This document shows, in pieces, positions 44,501-57,200 of a stretch of 64,000 nt of DNA (position 1 is the first letter of the stretch; each line of letters opens with the position of its first letter). Source of the DNA: Brienomyrus brachyistius (lineage: Eukaryota; Chordata; Actinopteri; Osteoglossiformes; Mormyridae); assembly GCF_023856365.1 (NCBI RefSeq), contig NC_064548.1, positions 3,323,001 to 3,387,000 of the forward strand, written 5' to 3'. Made by a program: the position numbers and the translations under genes. The notes below the pieces were generated by a model, which made no database searches, had not been told where the DNA came from, and worked only from the letters and a program-made list of their open reading frames with translations.

Positions 44501-45410
44501 AAGTAAACATTGGCATTACTTAGCCAATGGTCAACTGGCCATGTGACTCATCACGGTTATACCTCCCATGCTTAGGGAGCAATGAGTGTGTAGGGAGAAT
44601 TCCCTCTGCAGAAGTGTCACCAAGTCTTCCCATCCAACAGGAACTAATGATCTGTCACTCCACAGCAATTCAGATGCCTGAGCATGAAGCAAGTTTTTTT
44701 CCCCTCCATGCCTTGGGTACACATTGAAGTAATACTGCTCTACCACTTCTAGCTTAGTTATGCTGAATCAATAACTAATATTTATTAGTACCTCTCAATA
44801 AGAGGATCAATTGGAGTAGTTAATAAAACAACATTCTTCTGACTACTACATCTGATAAATGACACTCCATCGCTGACACAAACGGGTTCAGTTTGGCTAT
44901 GAACTGGCAAGACACTGCAGAAGTGGGCATGGGTGTGGCAGCTAGGTGCAGTACATGCTAATGGAGACATTACTCATACTAGTATTGATGTCACTCCCAA
45001 CAAAACGTCTTTCTTGCGTGTAGGGTGTCTCTTGTTTTTCCTTACGTGTGTCTGACACCATGGTAGGCCCGTGTGCGTTGAAGCTGAGGGCATGTTTCAT
45101 GTCCCAGGGCCAGAACGCAAAGGCTTCTGAAAACAAACTAAAAACCGGTTTTAATTTTAACCCCCTTATTTTTCTACTGCTGGTCCATCAGGCCTCTTGG
45201 TACAAACCAAACCCCAGCAGCCAGCAGTGTGCAATTCCCTTAGCTACTCAAGTTTAAGGGCACAGTACTGGACCACGTCCATGAAAATTTTGACTGGGTA
45301 GCAAAAGAAAAATATGGCATGTTTTAAACAATACAAATTACTTTTGAAATATTCTGCCACATAGGACAACCATCAATGCAATTATTGCTAGTAATACGTG
45401 TAAGCAAAAA
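41501..45410. other. Intergenic between gja3 and zmym2
   Basis: No exon was recognised. GGGCGGTATTACCGTAATA near 41809 and the following AT-rich text look like an old DNA-transposon remnant. Confidence 0.4.
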
Positions 45411-45415
45411 ATGTT

Positions 45416-45421
45416 TTTATT
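45416..45421 (-). terminator. Candidate polyadenylation signal for zmym2
   Basis: AATAAA on the minus strand 770 bases beyond the stop codon; a second one lies at 45450-45455. A choice between them needs transcript data. Confidence 0.3.
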
Positions 45422-45966
45422 GAAAGTGACAATTTTGCACATTTTAACATTTATTCCATTGGGTATTTACTAAACTGAGTTGAAATAATTTTCAAAAAAG
45501 CCCCTTGTGGAATTCAAACCATTCTAGCTTACGAACATCAGTTCATGGCCCTCCACCCACTCAAATCTCCACACTGAATGAAAAGAGGGAGACAGAGGAC
45601 AGATTGGGTAGAGCTGCAGCAAGGTTTAATTAATGCTTCGCTGGGAAGAGACGGTTCACATGGCACGAGCCCGTTCCGATTCTGTCCTGTCAGAAAGAAA
45701 GCCTACAAATAAACCTAAAATGGGTAATAAATAAACCTTCCTTTCCCATAAAGGTCAAAGCCAAGTTCCATCTAAAACTGGTTCCATCTAGCTTTCAGAA
45801 ACAAACTGGCGGCAGCATGGACGGAGACCTCCTGTCATCTTTAGGTTAAAATCATTCACAGACTGTAACTGGGAGACTGCTACATCAGGTGTATGTTGTT
45901 TCCTCGAAGAGGCAACACTTTCCATTTCATGATTTTATAAAAAAAAAAAAAACAATAATAATCCTT

Positions 45967-45988
45967 GGGGGGGGGGGGGGGGGGGGGG
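45967..45988 (+). repeat. 22-bp poly-G homopolymer
   Basis: Uninterrupted run of G as given, inside the probable zmym2 3' UTR (poly-C in the transcript). Confidence 0.8.
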
Positions 45989-46190
45989 AACCCAAAAAAA
46001 CAAAAGCCCTGTTCTGCTCCTTTTACGTCGTGCCTGGGTTTTCGCCTATTCAGTTATTAGCCTCAACTGATCAGAAATCAGTAACAGATGAGAAAATGGT
46101 AGGGTCCTCTGAATAACAGCCCTGCTCCACTGCTGTTAATGTGCTCCTGGGTGGAGGTTTGGGGGCAAGGGGGGGGGGGGCAGGACATGA

Positions 46191-46404
46191 CTATTGGTCA
46201 CCACCATCATCATCCTCCTCTTCTTCCTCATCAGACTGCCCCCTCTCACTGTAGATGTCCCTGGTCAGGAGGGCACGTGCAAGCAGACCCTCCAGGCTAC
46301 TTCTCTCTAGAGGGACGGTGCTGTACCAGAGAGGGCTATCACTGCTGCTGAACGCGTCGGGCTTCACATAGAACATATCTGTCCTCTGCTTCAGGGATGC
46401 TGGG
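46191..46404 (-). CDS. zmym2: zmym2 last coding exon
   Basis: The acceptor CTGCTGCAG precedes it. The exon completes a split cysteine codon, then reads [20 protein letters not shown] and ends in an acidic run [13 protein letters not shown] before TAG. This is the conserved end of the ZMYM2 C-terminal domain. Confidence 0.92.
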
Positions 46405-49400
46405 CTGCAGCAGGGGAAATGGACAACGGCGGCAGCTTTTTGAATGAAGTACAATTTGAGTGAATAAACCATTTAACATGATTGGCTAACACTACTGGTC
46501 AACACTATATACCAGGGGTAGGCAACCTTGATTTGGAGTACCGGAATCCAGCAAGTTTATCCTACTTGATGCGTTACAATCTGCCTGAGATCAGGTGTGG
46601 TTCACCAGAGACCAGGTAGGATAGAAAACCTACTGGGTACCAGCATTCCAGGATCAGGGTTGCCTACCCCTGCTCTACACCAAATATTTATCTGTTTAGG
46701 AAACAAGCATTTCACTAGTTTTCACTTAAGATTTTATCAAGAGTGTGGATGGTGCAAGGAAAGAACATTTTCTGTAATAAATCCCCATATTGATTCAGGG
46801 CTGAGCAAGTGGTTTCACACAAGCACTTATACCCTCCTGGGAGACACAAACTCACCACTTGGAGAGGTAGAGCTCGTACAAGCGGCACTCGTGCTTCTTG
46901 ACCGGACAGCGCGACGAGCCCCCCGGGCCCTCGTCTGGGTCACTCTCTTCGTCTCTGCGTTTCCTCTTCCCTGAGCCTGTCTTCTCTGTATGTAGACACA
47001 ATTGCATGAACCCGAAATGAATGAAAGGCCACGCGACATTATGGTTGTCCATCACTGGGATGTATCCAGAACAACTGTGACTTTTACTGCGTCTGGAAAT
47101 GATGACTCCATAGCAGCCAAACACGCACCCTGGTGGTCCAGCGAGATGGAGGGGATGCAGATGCAGACACGGGTCTCTCTGCCCTGAGGGCCGGCCCGGC
47201 GCTCGCGGTACACATTGGCGAAGGAAAGACGGAGGTGCTGCTCGACGGTCCTCAAGCCGAAGTACTTGGTGTTGAGGTAGACCAGTGAGCGGAGGAGAGC
47301 GGCAGGGGAGTGAGAACCCAGCTGTTTGCTGTGCCATAGACACTGTTCCTCTACCCTGCTCCAGAGAGAGCCTGAGAAAAATCGGGGGGGGGGGGTCAGA
47401 GAGGGAGGGAGAGACCTCCTTTAATATGATGCTGGAAAGACAAACTATCCAGATGTAACAGGGCCTGAAAGCGTTTTCCTCTAGTACCAGGACAAAGACA
47501 CGACAGAACCAGACATTAAATCACACTGCCACTACTTGATGAAATCCGGCACTGTACAATTTCTCATTTTAAATTTACAGAATTATATATCCAGTAAAGG
47601 GGTTACTTGTCTACAACTAGGGCTATATTCACGGTGAGAGTATATGGGTATTAAAACAGACAGAATAACCAAAAAAGATGAAAACGTCACAAACCATTAA
47701 AACAATCTAAATAATATGCTTAAGATTGGTTTTCAATAAAAAAAAAAATCTAACAAAGCCTCTGGCTGGACCTTACTAACAACCTCTTTTACAGAGTGAG
47801 CAAAATGGCAACTCCGCCTAAGGGAGGCAAGAGAACGACAATACAATAAGATGTGTTTAACAGTTAATGGAGTTTTACATGTTGAACACAGGTGGATAGT
47901 CACCTGTAAGTACAAACATGTGAGTCAGCCTGGTATGTCCAATACAACACCTTGAATAGATGCCCTAACGATTTATTGGAAAGATGACAAAAGTTAACTT
48001 ATTATCTTTCCAATAATTGGGCGAAGGATTTTAGACAGTACAGTATCACTGGTATTACAGTCATTCAAAAAATGATAGACTGATACACCTTACCATCAGG
48101 AAGCACACTGGGCTGCCAGCCATTGAGGACCTTGTTAAGTTCTTGACCAAACTGCTGGTAGCAAGGGTCACTGAAGATGTCATCCATTCTCCCGTTGTCA
48201 TGGAGATGCTACAATAAGGTCCAGACTTCTTTAGGGTTTCAGAAATACTTTGTCCAGAAAGAGCCACAAACAATTCTCCCTATATAAAACTTCTATCACC
48301 ACATAATGCAATTAATTTAGGTGTCAGAAGGTGAACAAAAGTTGTCAATGTACATGATGATGTTCAGTATAAGTCAAAGGAGATACCATCTGTGTAAATT
48401 AAGTAAGGAGCTCGACTTCAAACACCGAGCAGACTTGCGTGCACACAGACACTATTCACAATTTTGCGAGGTGATGCTCAGCTACATTCAAACAAAGAAT
48501 TTCAAGTAAGGTTGGTTTTTGGTGGCCATATCTAACAAGGAAAATTTTCAGTTGTGCTTGTTTATCACGCAACATATGAAGGAATTACAGCGACGAGCAG
48601 CAAATTGTTAGTTCATTTATCCTGGAGGATGAGTGCAGCATTCCCACCTGCTGGATGCCCAGGCAGAGATAGAAGATGCTGTCGGGGGCGTAGCTGTCGC
48701 CATTGGGCCGGCGCACCTCGCTGACGAAGCGAGAGAGGGCATGGCTCAGCTCAGCGGCACCTAGGGACAGCAAGTTCCGCTTCAACCTCACCGGCTTTGC
48801 TGTAAGGCAGGGACAGAAGTTTCATGACGATCACAGCACACATGTTACAGTTCAAAACCCAGGGACCACACCTGCTTTCCAAGAAGAGTTATTCAGCAGA
48901 TTTTTCCCAGTAATATACACAGCAACTACAGTGAAAAACACAACATCGCACAGGTTATCACAGCATTGGTTTAGCATTCAGCTAATGTTCAGCTATGGGT
49001 CTTATCTGGGCAGACTATCTGAGAATGGGTTAAGTCTTCTCCCAGTTGCCTGCAGTCAGTCACCTAGTTTCAGCTGTTCCTTTGTCGTATCTTGGGCCTG
49101 ACCAGCGGAGGTCAGCACCCATCTTTTCCAGGCATTCACGCCATACTGGGGCTTTAAAGGGCATGGGGCACCCTCTGCGGAGCCATTGGGCGATGGGGGC
49201 GGGGAAACACCCCCTGCCTCCACTGCCCGTCTCTTGTGTCCCTGATGAAAAAGGACAAATAAAAATGGAGGAAAGCACAGCATTGCACGGACACTCTAAT
49301 CTGAGTGTCTCAGTCAGTCAGACTTACTTCAATCTGAGCCATTTACTGTCCATTTATTTAAATATCTTGTGTCCTGATGCCCCTCTAAAATGTCTGCTTG

Positions 49401-52400
49401 CAGTGCATTTGAGCATAAACCCCCAACACGTTAAAACACAAGCACTGCCTTCATTGCTGAGACTCTTCAAAGTAAGCGCACTTCGCAAGCTGATAACAGG
49501 CAGCGAAACAAGCAATTTACCTTTCTTCTGACTGCCGGTCGAGGCTTATCCTCCTTCTCCTCTCCTAAAACAGGGGGTAACGTGAACCCAATTTCAGCCT
49601 CCAGAAACTCTGTAGCTGGGTCCAGGCCTGGCACTGCAAAAGAGGGGAAGGGGTATCAAAATTACCTAGACTGAAAGGCTGACTTTTGGGATTTAATTTC
49701 CCACAAAAGATTCCAAATTAACACGTTCTTTCTTATCATGACAACATGGCAACCGACTTACAACCCTATATAGCTGCAGAAAAAATTGAGACAGCATGAT
49801 TTTTTTCTTTCACTCATTTCTCAGTTTATGGCTGTGCGTCTGTGAATAATATGTTTTTTTTTTTTTTGCAAACTGCAGCCTGGTTCTTCTGTTAATCCTC
49901 CCATTCCCAAGGTCACATGACGTCATCCTACGACTCATGAGAAACTGTTGGATAAGTTAACAGTCATCTCTGACATTAGAATGTCGCTTCCGCCCTCTAC
50001 CTGGCTGGTCTCCTGCTTCACCTTATCCTTGTGTACTGCTGTCTTAGAAATTTTGAACATGGAATGCAACCTGCTGCTCAGCGTAGCCTTCTGCCAGCAG
50101 GACCACGATTAAACCAGGATTTTACAATGCGGATTTGTTTAAAAACAGAGCGACCTCCTAAATGCTATTACACAGCCGTGGAAAAAATGATCAATACAAA
50201 TACGAATAATGGTAAAAGAAAAAAAAAACATCTGTCATATTGTCAATTTCAAGATGACCTGGCAAGTCAAGTTTCCTGATTTGTATAAAAATAGGAAGTG
50301 TAACGGCCACAGAAAGACTGCAAACAAGGCTTCTCTACAGTTTGTACCTTGCGGAACATCGATCTCTAGGTCCAGCTCGGGGTCATACGAGTCGTCGTTC
50401 TCCTCCTCGTCGGAGCTGCTGCTGCCGTCCGTCTCTGCCTTCACCTGCTCCTCCTTTACGCACTCCATCTTCACGCTCTCACACTTAAGGTCTTAAAGAG
50501 GCAGAAACCAAACTGAGAAAACAGGAAATCCAAGTTTCCCGAAAAGCAAAGGGCCTCCCAATCGGGACCGTGACCACTATGCTTTAACATTATCAAAGAT
50601 GCACGGAAGCGAAGCTGCTGAGCACAGAGAGAGAGATCCCATTATTAAGGTGAGCACCAGTATCATACAGACGTTAAATAACTATATATACACATCTGCA
50701 CCTTTGCAGTCAGGCTTCTCCTCGTCAGCTTCCGCCATCGCGTCCGTCATGGTTAACAGGTCGACTTCTACAGTGTTGGAGGGGACTTTGGCCCTCAGCT
50801 CGCTAATGGTCTTCACAATCTTTTCTGCGCCATGCAGCGTGGTAGGCAGGAAAACTGGTACAGGGACCTGGGAACGACGGCACACGTTAAAACTAAACAT
50901 ATCTCTATATAGATTTGGTTTTTGCACAACATTACTGCTACAGACCTCTTGAAAATGCTCCCATGCGTGAGAGCTTTCTGGGAATTTCAAGCTCTTCTCG
51001 GGCACTCGCTAGCAGTGCTTGGAAAACCACTCAAACCCAGGACATGAACTGCACTTGAAATTATCCAGTGCTACAGTAACCAAGTACTTATTAGTTATAA
51101 ACCAGTTATCTAAATGTGGATTCTTTTTTTCCAACAGAAAAGTGGAGGTCTTCCAAATACATACCAAGAAAAAAGGCTGTGAATCTAATGCTTCCATAAT
51201 TTTACAAAAGGCCAACCCGATTGTTGGCCAGAGTCAACTCATCCAAACAGACTTAACACAGCGTACATTTCAGCGAGAAGGTGCTTTCTCACCGGAACGG
51301 GCACTGTCACAGGGACGGGCGTGGTCTGAGCGTACATGTTCATGGGCACAGGAACATAGACGGGAACAGGTATAGGAACAGGGACATACTCCTTTTTCAC
51401 CATCTCTGAGTCGGTCTCTTCTACGATACACAAACACACAGTAATAGGCATTAGACCTGGGGGACATAGGCATATCACCAACATCAGCACAGCTCCACAA
51501 ACCATCCATACAGCTGCTGGAAATGTGCCTCATGTACCGAGGGTGAGATGGCAAGATGCTGCCCTGTAACGGTGTGACTCACCTGTCTGACAATGCTTGC
51601 TCTGCATGTGAGGTTTGCAGTACGTGGCCTTTGTCATGGTAAGCGGTTTGCACAAAACAGCCTTGTTCTTTGCATCTTTCAACAAGCCAGCGCCTCCAAA
51701 TGTCGACAGCGGTGCCTGGTTATACGGCTACAGCAGGAAGGGATCAGGGAAGGGCAATGAAGGGGCATGAAATGCAGCAAGACTGTGGCCATTGAGAGTA
51801 ATTACAAAAGCCGGCGTATGCTGGCTCCCCAGGAGCATCATCAAAATCACCCTAAAACAGCTCAGCAAATGCTAAGGACGTGATAAGATCTGTAGAAATG
51901 GTTTACCGGCAGCCGGAGGGGAATGGGTACACTCCCGTCACAGAAACGGCATTTAAGAGCTTTGACAATCACTGGGCTTTACACTCATTGCTAAACCCCC
52001 CTCCAGCTAAGGCACGGAGTCTCTAAGGTACCGTCTCCTTGTAATACTGACATAACACTGCAAGGGGTGCTTTACAAAAATAAACTCAATATCTACACTA
52101 TTAGCATCCACAGCCATAATGGTCTGATGCAATCCCCGCATAACTGAGCCAGCTTGTGCCAGCAAAGCGGAAGACGGAACAAACATGACAACACTCACCA
52201 CGTTTTTGGTTCCTTGTGACAGGGCTCCATATCCTGCCAAGGGACGGAAAGGTTAGTGGTGCGGAGGGCAATATCCTTTTCTCTGGTTTTATGGAGCCGA
52301 AGAGCCACCGTGACATTGGAAAGGGTGAGCAGGACCACACGTGATAACAGATGGGATACGAAGCATCTCAGGGCAGGAATACCTTTACGTAGACCATGCC

Positions 52401-54191
52401 TCAGCAGATTAAGACTCCTTAAAATCAGATCTAAACCAATCAAATCTCTCCATACCAGGATCAGTTCATCAGCTTTCCTGAACATTACTGAATACAGCGT
52501 ACATCATTAACATCTCCTCATTAAACATTGTCTGTGGCACTCAAGGGCAGCGTTTCCCAACCTAGTAAAAATGTGGACTGTCTGTGGGTCCCCGAGGATT
52601 GGATCAGGAAAACACTGCTCCACAGAAACAGTACAGACAAGCAAGCAAAACAAATGAATAAAGCAGAATGAAATTTTATACGGGAGCAGCCTGCAGAAGG
52701 CCGCAAAGGCCCTGCACACCTACCGAACATGTTCTCAGGGCCCTTCTGTGTGGCCATGTTGGGTTCATTCTGCTGGCAGTAAAAGCGCAGAAGACACTGC
52801 TGGTCACAAAAGTGCTTCACCTCCCCACGCCACTGTACTGATTCCGTAAGACTGCCCTGCACCTTGCAGCAGTCGCAGCGAGCCGCCTGCGGGTAGAAGG
52901 GGTGGGAAGACCAGTGTCAGTATGTATGCAGACAGGATTGCATAGCATGGGGAAACGGCGCCCTCACCTTGTAGTACCAGTCATGGAACTTCTTGGCGCA
53001 GGCCTCACTGCAGAAGTCCCGCTGCAGGTTGTCCACCTGCTTAATTATACCCCTCTTGCACATCTGTGAGCAGTAGTTGCAAGTGACACACTTGAGGCCC
53101 AGACGACGGGCAAAGTCCTGCTTGAACAGCAGCTTGCAGCCTAGCAGGAGTAAACAGAGCAGCAAGCCTATGATTAGCACTGTGTATAAATGGCATAGAC
53201 CTAAGGTATAATGTAGTCTGCCATCTGAACAGGTACATAGAAGTTCTTTGGTTTTCACATACTCTATCCTGCTGGGGTAGCCAGTGAACAGTGCACCAGG
53301 TGTAGCTGGGACTAAGGGCCTTATTCAAGGGGCCATTGGTGATATGATAACTTTAGTAGCCACGGGATTCAAACCCACAACCTTCTGAAAATGGGTACAG
53401 ATTCTTAACATGCTGAGCTACAGACCACGCATGAAATAACAGCCCCATTGAAATAATGAAGTCCCAGGAGGATCCCATACTGCTGTACCCATGATTTATT
53501 ATCACTTGACGCAATGCCATTATCGTGGGTGCCATTCCCCATACTGAGAGTGGGAGTATATGCCGGAAATGTACAAATTTGGTTACTCGTGTTACTAGTG
53601 CTATTAATGACAGTAAGAATAACAGTAAGTTAAGTGTTTGAGGGTATAACACCTTTCTGCCCTCCACAGCTTATCCTTTACTACCCACCAGTGACTTTCA
53701 CACCTGATATAATACCTAGAAAACACAGCAAAATGCACATACCTGAAAGAAAAAGCTAAACAATGATTCATTTTATTAAACCTTTCAAAAATGCTTGTAA
53801 AAGCACTCCCTCTAGTGGCAGATTATGGAAAGTTCAAATTACTGATATGGGAAAGCACACTTTCCACACGGAACACATGTTTCATTACTGGCTCAAGCTG
53901 CATCAGTCTCATCGATTCATCCTATAAGCACAAGAACACTCACTTATTGTGATGTTCTAATCTTGCTACCACCCTCTTACTGTAGAATGGCTACAGGTTT
54001 AGTTAGAAGGGAACATCATGCACCACTTAAGGTGCCCACTGCCATACTAGGTCACAATACTGCTATTTGTTGGGAAAAACTGTTTACTCATTCAGCTGGA
54101 GGTTCAAATCCTGCCTTCGTTCTGTGTGAGCTGCATGACCTTCCCATGTCACATGGGTTTCAGGGTACTCTACTTTCCTGCTGCAATCTGT

Positions 54192-54239
<48 letters not shown>

Positions 54240-57200
54240 GTGTCTTGTGATGGACTGACATATGGTCCAGGGTGTTCCCCAACCTTGTCAAGGTCACATG
54301 CACCCCCCCCCAACCCCGACCATGACCCAGTGGTCAGAAGATGAATGTGCTGTGCTATTTAGATGACTGCAAATCCTGCTCAGATTTCATCTCCAGCACA
54401 TTGCAGATATACTTTAGGTACATTGTAATAATGATAAAATTTCAGAGCTTAGAATAAACTTTGTCTGATGGCTAAATGTCTTTATTTTACTACAATGAAC
54501 ACCAACCACCATTAAAGAGAAGCAGTGAAGAGCACCAAACAGTACAGGGCGTACCCTCACTGCAGAAAGGTCTTTTCACTCCTGAGAACTTGACGGTCTC
54601 ATGGAGAGTCTTCTCCTCTTGACAGTACTCGCAGAACGTCACAATGCAGTGCAGCTTCTTGTAGTCCTCACAGCAGGTCTTACTGCAGAACTGGTATACT
54701 TTATTCTGAAAGGGAGATCAAAGTTGAGAACAAGAAAGTCCGCAGAGAAATGATACTGCGCAGAGCACCACACGGATCTTTGTAAGCTGACTATATCACA
54801 GTCATCCTCACTGAGGACATTAAAATCCACTTTCGTGTTGGTCATACTTCTCAAAGGAAAAACTACAGCGGCTGCAGGTATGCAAGCGATTCCATATAAT
54901 AAAACTGACAGGTGACATCCATATAGATGACTGAAACCATAGCCTGTTGTCAGATGATTTCTCCATTTACTTATGAGATTACATGGCCTCGCCCTAAACT
55001 CTCAGAAGTCACTGAAGGCACCAGTTTACTTCAGAGATATCTTTTTCTGCTTATTTGAATCGAACGCGCCATGTCAAATTCATTTTATCCGTTGTATCCA
55101 TAGTTGGCTAATAAAACTGATTTGGAGATTCAAAAGCACAAGCAAATGTGGGATGTGAAGTGTATACACATTCAACACCAAATGTGTCAGAAGTATCTAT
55201 GCATGAAATTTAAGCTTATATTATTGCAACCTGGGGATGGGTGATATGACCTACAATTATCACGGTATTTTTCACTTTTTTGGATGGTTACAATACAACA
55301 ATAACAGTATTATTTTTTCCAGGTTTTGGGAGGAGTAGCATGCCCTATCCCTTTATCCAGATAAAAAAAATGTATATATTAAGTACACTTTAAGTGCTAT
55401 TACATTTGAGTATGGATGGTCTTATTTCAAAAAGATATAAAAAGTGACAAAGGGAATGCTTTCTCATATTTGTCTGATAATTGTAGGAGTAACGATAAGC
55501 CCTTTCAGCTGAAAACAGCCTTTTTTTCAATAAAACGCAGGGTTGCCAACTTTGCTCATCTTCAATTGGAGACAGTCTGCAGACACATTTACATGTATAA
55601 GAGTTTTATTACCTTGTGAGTAGTCTGTTTGCAAACTATCCTAATGGTTTTGATATAGCCAATTTTAGGCTTATAATAGAATAATGTAGATTTGCCGTAA
55701 GATTTCTTGCGCAAGAGTTGGCAACCCTGAAAATGTAAATTTTTTTAATTGTTTCACCTGAGTTTAAACAAACATTACTTTAAACAGTTGTTTAAAGTAA
55801 AAAATGCTAACTTTTACGAACATGAAATCAATAAAATACATCTATTTATTCACACTTAAAATACTACATTAGAAAACTTGGTGGCTGTTTGATTTCAGGA
55901 CAGATCAGCTACTCTGTTAGGAATACTACAGCTTTTTGGTAGAGGTGTTAGTGTTAATAGCAGCGAAATCTAACGGCACGTTAGCACAAACAGAGGGCTG
56001 CATACACCAAAGTATGTCTTGCATGGGGGTTAAAGGAGTTTGATGTTCAGTGGCGTGGGAAACGGCAGTTCAAGTGTTAATTGTGTTGTATGTAGAATAT
56101 GTTCCACTTTTTAAGTGAGGAACATAAGTATTTGAAAACCCTGCGATTTTGCAAGTTCTCCCACTTAGAAATCATGGAGGGGTCTGAAATTCACATTGTA
56201 GGTGCATTCCCACTGAGAGACAGCATTTAAAAAAAATAAAAATAAAAAAAAAAAATCAGGAAATCACATTGTATGATTTTTGAAGATTTTATTTGTATTG
56301 CACTGCTGCACATAAGTATTTAAACACCTGAGAAAATCAGTGTTAATATTTGGTACAGAAGCTTTTGTTTGCAGTTACAGAGGTCAAACGTTTCCTGTAG
56401 TCCTTGACCAGGTTTGTACGCACTGCAACAGGGATTTTGACCCACTCCTCCACACAGATCTCCTCTAGATCAGGTTTCGGGGCTGAGCGACACAGAGTTT
56501 CAGCTCCCTCCAAAGATTTTCTATTGGATTTAGGTCTGGAGACTGGCTAGGCCACTCCTGAACCGTGACATGCTTCTTACGGAGCCACTCCTTGGTTATC
56601 CTGGCCGTGTACTTCGGGTCATTGTCAGGCTGGAAGACCCATCCACGACCCATCTTCAATGCTCTGACTGAGGGAAGGAGGTTGTTGCTCAAAATCTCAC
56701 AATACATGGCCCCATTCATCCTCTCCTTAATACAGTGCAGTCGTCCTGTCCCCTTCGCAGAAAAGCACTCCCAAAGCATGATGTTTCCACCCCCTTGCTT
56801 CACAGAAGGGATGGTGTTCTTGGGATGCAACTCCTCCTCCTTTTCACTCCAAACACGGCAAGTGAAGTTTAGACCAAAAAGTTCTATTTTGGTCTCATCT
56901 CATCACATGACCTTCTCTCTGGATCCGCTGGACCATCCAGATGGTCATTGGCAAACTTCAGATGGGCCTGGACATGTGATGACTTGAGCAGGGGAGCCTT
57001 CCAAGCAATGCATGACTTGAAACCATGACGGCATAGTGTTCTACCGACAGTGACCTTTGAAACTGTGGTCCCACCTCTCTTCATGTCATTGACCAGCTCC
57101 TTCCGTGTAGTTCTGGGCTGATTCCTCACCTTTCTTATCAGTGATACCTCACGAGGTGAGATCTTGCATGGAGCCCCAATCCGAGGGAGACTGAGTCATC

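Noticed and set aside
52507..52720. Additional zmym2 exon
   Set aside because: The open frame is a continuation of the neighbouring exon past its donor GTAGGT into the intron; phase with the next exon requires splicing at 52724.
53340..53430. tRNA gene on the minus strand
   Set aside because: B-box-like text inside a decayed SINE; stems do not pair.
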